Part shown: in pieces, positions 13,634 to 14,125 of the stretch | Layout of the letters: every line of letters starts with the position of its first letter | Position numbering within the stretch: the stretch's first letter is position 1 | Source of the DNA: Hyphomicrobiaceae bacterium | Lineage (GTDB): Bacteria > Pseudomonadota > Alphaproteobacteria > Rhizobiales > JAKIUO01 | Reading direction: 5' to 3' | DNA length: 14,125 nt | Assembly (NCBI GenBank): GCA_021647535.1 | Contig: JAKIUO010000072.1 | Location: forward strand, 1-14,125 | Notes under the pieces: model-generated | The model's database searches: none | Told to the model about the DNA's origin: nothing | What the model saw: the letters and a program-made list of their open reading frames with translations, nothing else | Made by a program: the position numbers and the translations under genes

Positions 13634-13882
13634 GTAAAGATAAAGCCTGCTCAAATTGCGGTGATCTCCACAATGAAAAAAGACAGTGATCCCTTTTTGC
13701 CACAGGGTTGATTATCCTTCCAGCGGGGGAAGGTGCGGTTTTGAACACACCTGCCGCCCGCCCTTTGCTTGGCGTTAAGCCTCAACCGTAAATTGTCCCA
13801 TCATGCCGGCATCTACCGTGTTTAAAATCAAGCATTTTTTTCATCTCCAAGCTCGCTTCAGGTTCACCAAAAGGATAGGTCG

Positions 13883-13960
13883 CCATCCTTCCAAAGCCAC
13901 CGTCGCTCACCCCGGGTCGCAAGCTGGTAAGGGTGAGCGACGGTGGCTCCGAAAGGATGG
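13883..13960. repeat. Large inverted repeat (30-bp arms) beside the transposase gene
   Basis: Arms at 13883-13912 and 13931-13960 match at 27 of 30 positions and enclose an 18-nt loop. The inner 17-18 bp of the stem, built on AGCCACCGTCGCTCACCC, are perfect. The right arm ends 42 bp downstream of the transposase stop. It may be the structured non-coding end of the IS110-family element, or a REP-like palindrome that served as its target, since members of this family often insert into such palindromes. Confidence 0.85.
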
Positions 13961-14002
13961 CTTTAGCCCAGCCTCTATAATCGTTCCAAAATGCCAGGCA
14001 TC

Positions 14003-14125
14003 TTACGCATCGGCACCTCTCCACGGCTCGCCGGTTTTTATTATAGCATTGAAAACAACCACCATTTTGCGCATTATCGCGGTTATGGTGACCATCTTTT
14101 CCTTGCCCTGAACAATGATACGGTC
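14003..14125 (-). CDS. IS110-family transposase, C-terminal 40 residues (runs off right edge)
   Basis: Reading leftward from the window edge, one frame is open for 40 codons and stops with TAA at 14005-14003. The residues include GKEKMVTITAIMRKMVVVFNA and then IIKTGEPWRG. This matches the well-known end of IS110/IS1111/IS902 transposases, where a K-K/V-A/I-M-R-K-L/M helix is followed by LNA and a short Pro-Trp tail. These enzymes combine an N-terminal RuvC-like DEDD domain with a C-terminal serine domain; both would lie outside the window, so whether the gene is intact cannot be judged. The family uses an RNA encoded in the element's non-coding ends to choose targets. The stretch is too short to be listed by length alone, and the call rests on this motif. 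Confidence 0.8.
   Translation of the reverse strand, partial: DRIIVQGKEKMVTITAIMRKMVVVFNAIIKTGEPWRGADA

Larger units (their letters stand above)
13569..14002. other. Non-coding region between the copper cluster and the transposase end
   Basis: This 434-bp stretch holds the candidate cluster promoter (13606-13633) and a large inverted repeat (13883-13960). Short open frames on both strands run through the inverted repeat and have no ribosome-binding site or recognisable content. Part of the right half is probably the non-coding end of the IS110-family element; its exact border cannot be fixed because this family usually lacks terminal inverted repeats and target duplications. Confidence 0.5.

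Noticed and set aside
13782..14111. Short frames on both strands across the large inverted repeat
   Set aside because: They are read through a palindrome, have no ribosome-binding site or domain, and one overlaps the transposase end.

Overview
The window looks like a chromosomal segment of a proteobacterium, most likely an alphaproteobacterium. The grounds are gene content only: Tat-exported multicopper oxidases beside c-type cytochromes, a regulator whose N-terminal half resembles those of alphaproteobacterial LuxR-type proteins, an NnrU/MddA-like membrane methyltransferase, and GGAG/GAGG ribosome-binding sites throughout. The genus cannot be named from what is visible.

Left part (1-6310): a mixed housekeeping/accessory stretch. 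It holds the N-terminal part of an M20 peptidase running off the left edge, a secreted protein of unknown function, a regulator that joins a LuxR-type sensor-like N-terminus to only the second half of an AraC DNA-binding domain, a small two-helix membrane protein, an isoprenylcysteine-methyltransferase-like membrane protein, a SulP anion permease followed by a tandem universal stress protein, and a small basic exported protein with a possible structured leader. Three copies of a ~75-bp element made of three consecutive hairpins lie around the SulP gene (one before it, two in opposed orientation after it).

Middle and right part (6552-13568): a leftward cluster of eight genes that reads as a periplasmic copper-handling island. 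In transcription order it has a His/Cys-containing exported protein, a small lipoprotein, a TolC-family outer-membrane lipoprotein, a Tat-exported multicopper oxidase (1 nt after the TolC gene), a Met/His-rich exported protein, a cytochrome c'/c556-type protein, a second Tat-exported multicopper oxidase, and a class I cytochrome c. No RND pump, P-type ATPase or metal-sensing regulator is present in the window. The likely logic is binding and oxidation of Cu(I) in the periplasm, with the cytochromes as possible electron partners; this is inference from families and order. The second oxidase lacks one of the usual trinuclear-cluster histidines.

Right edge (13569-14125): a non-coding stretch with a candidate promoter for the copper cluster, a large near-perfect inverted repeat (30-bp arms), and the C-terminal 40 codons of an IS110-family transposase entering from outside the window. 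The copper cluster therefore sits next to a mobile element.
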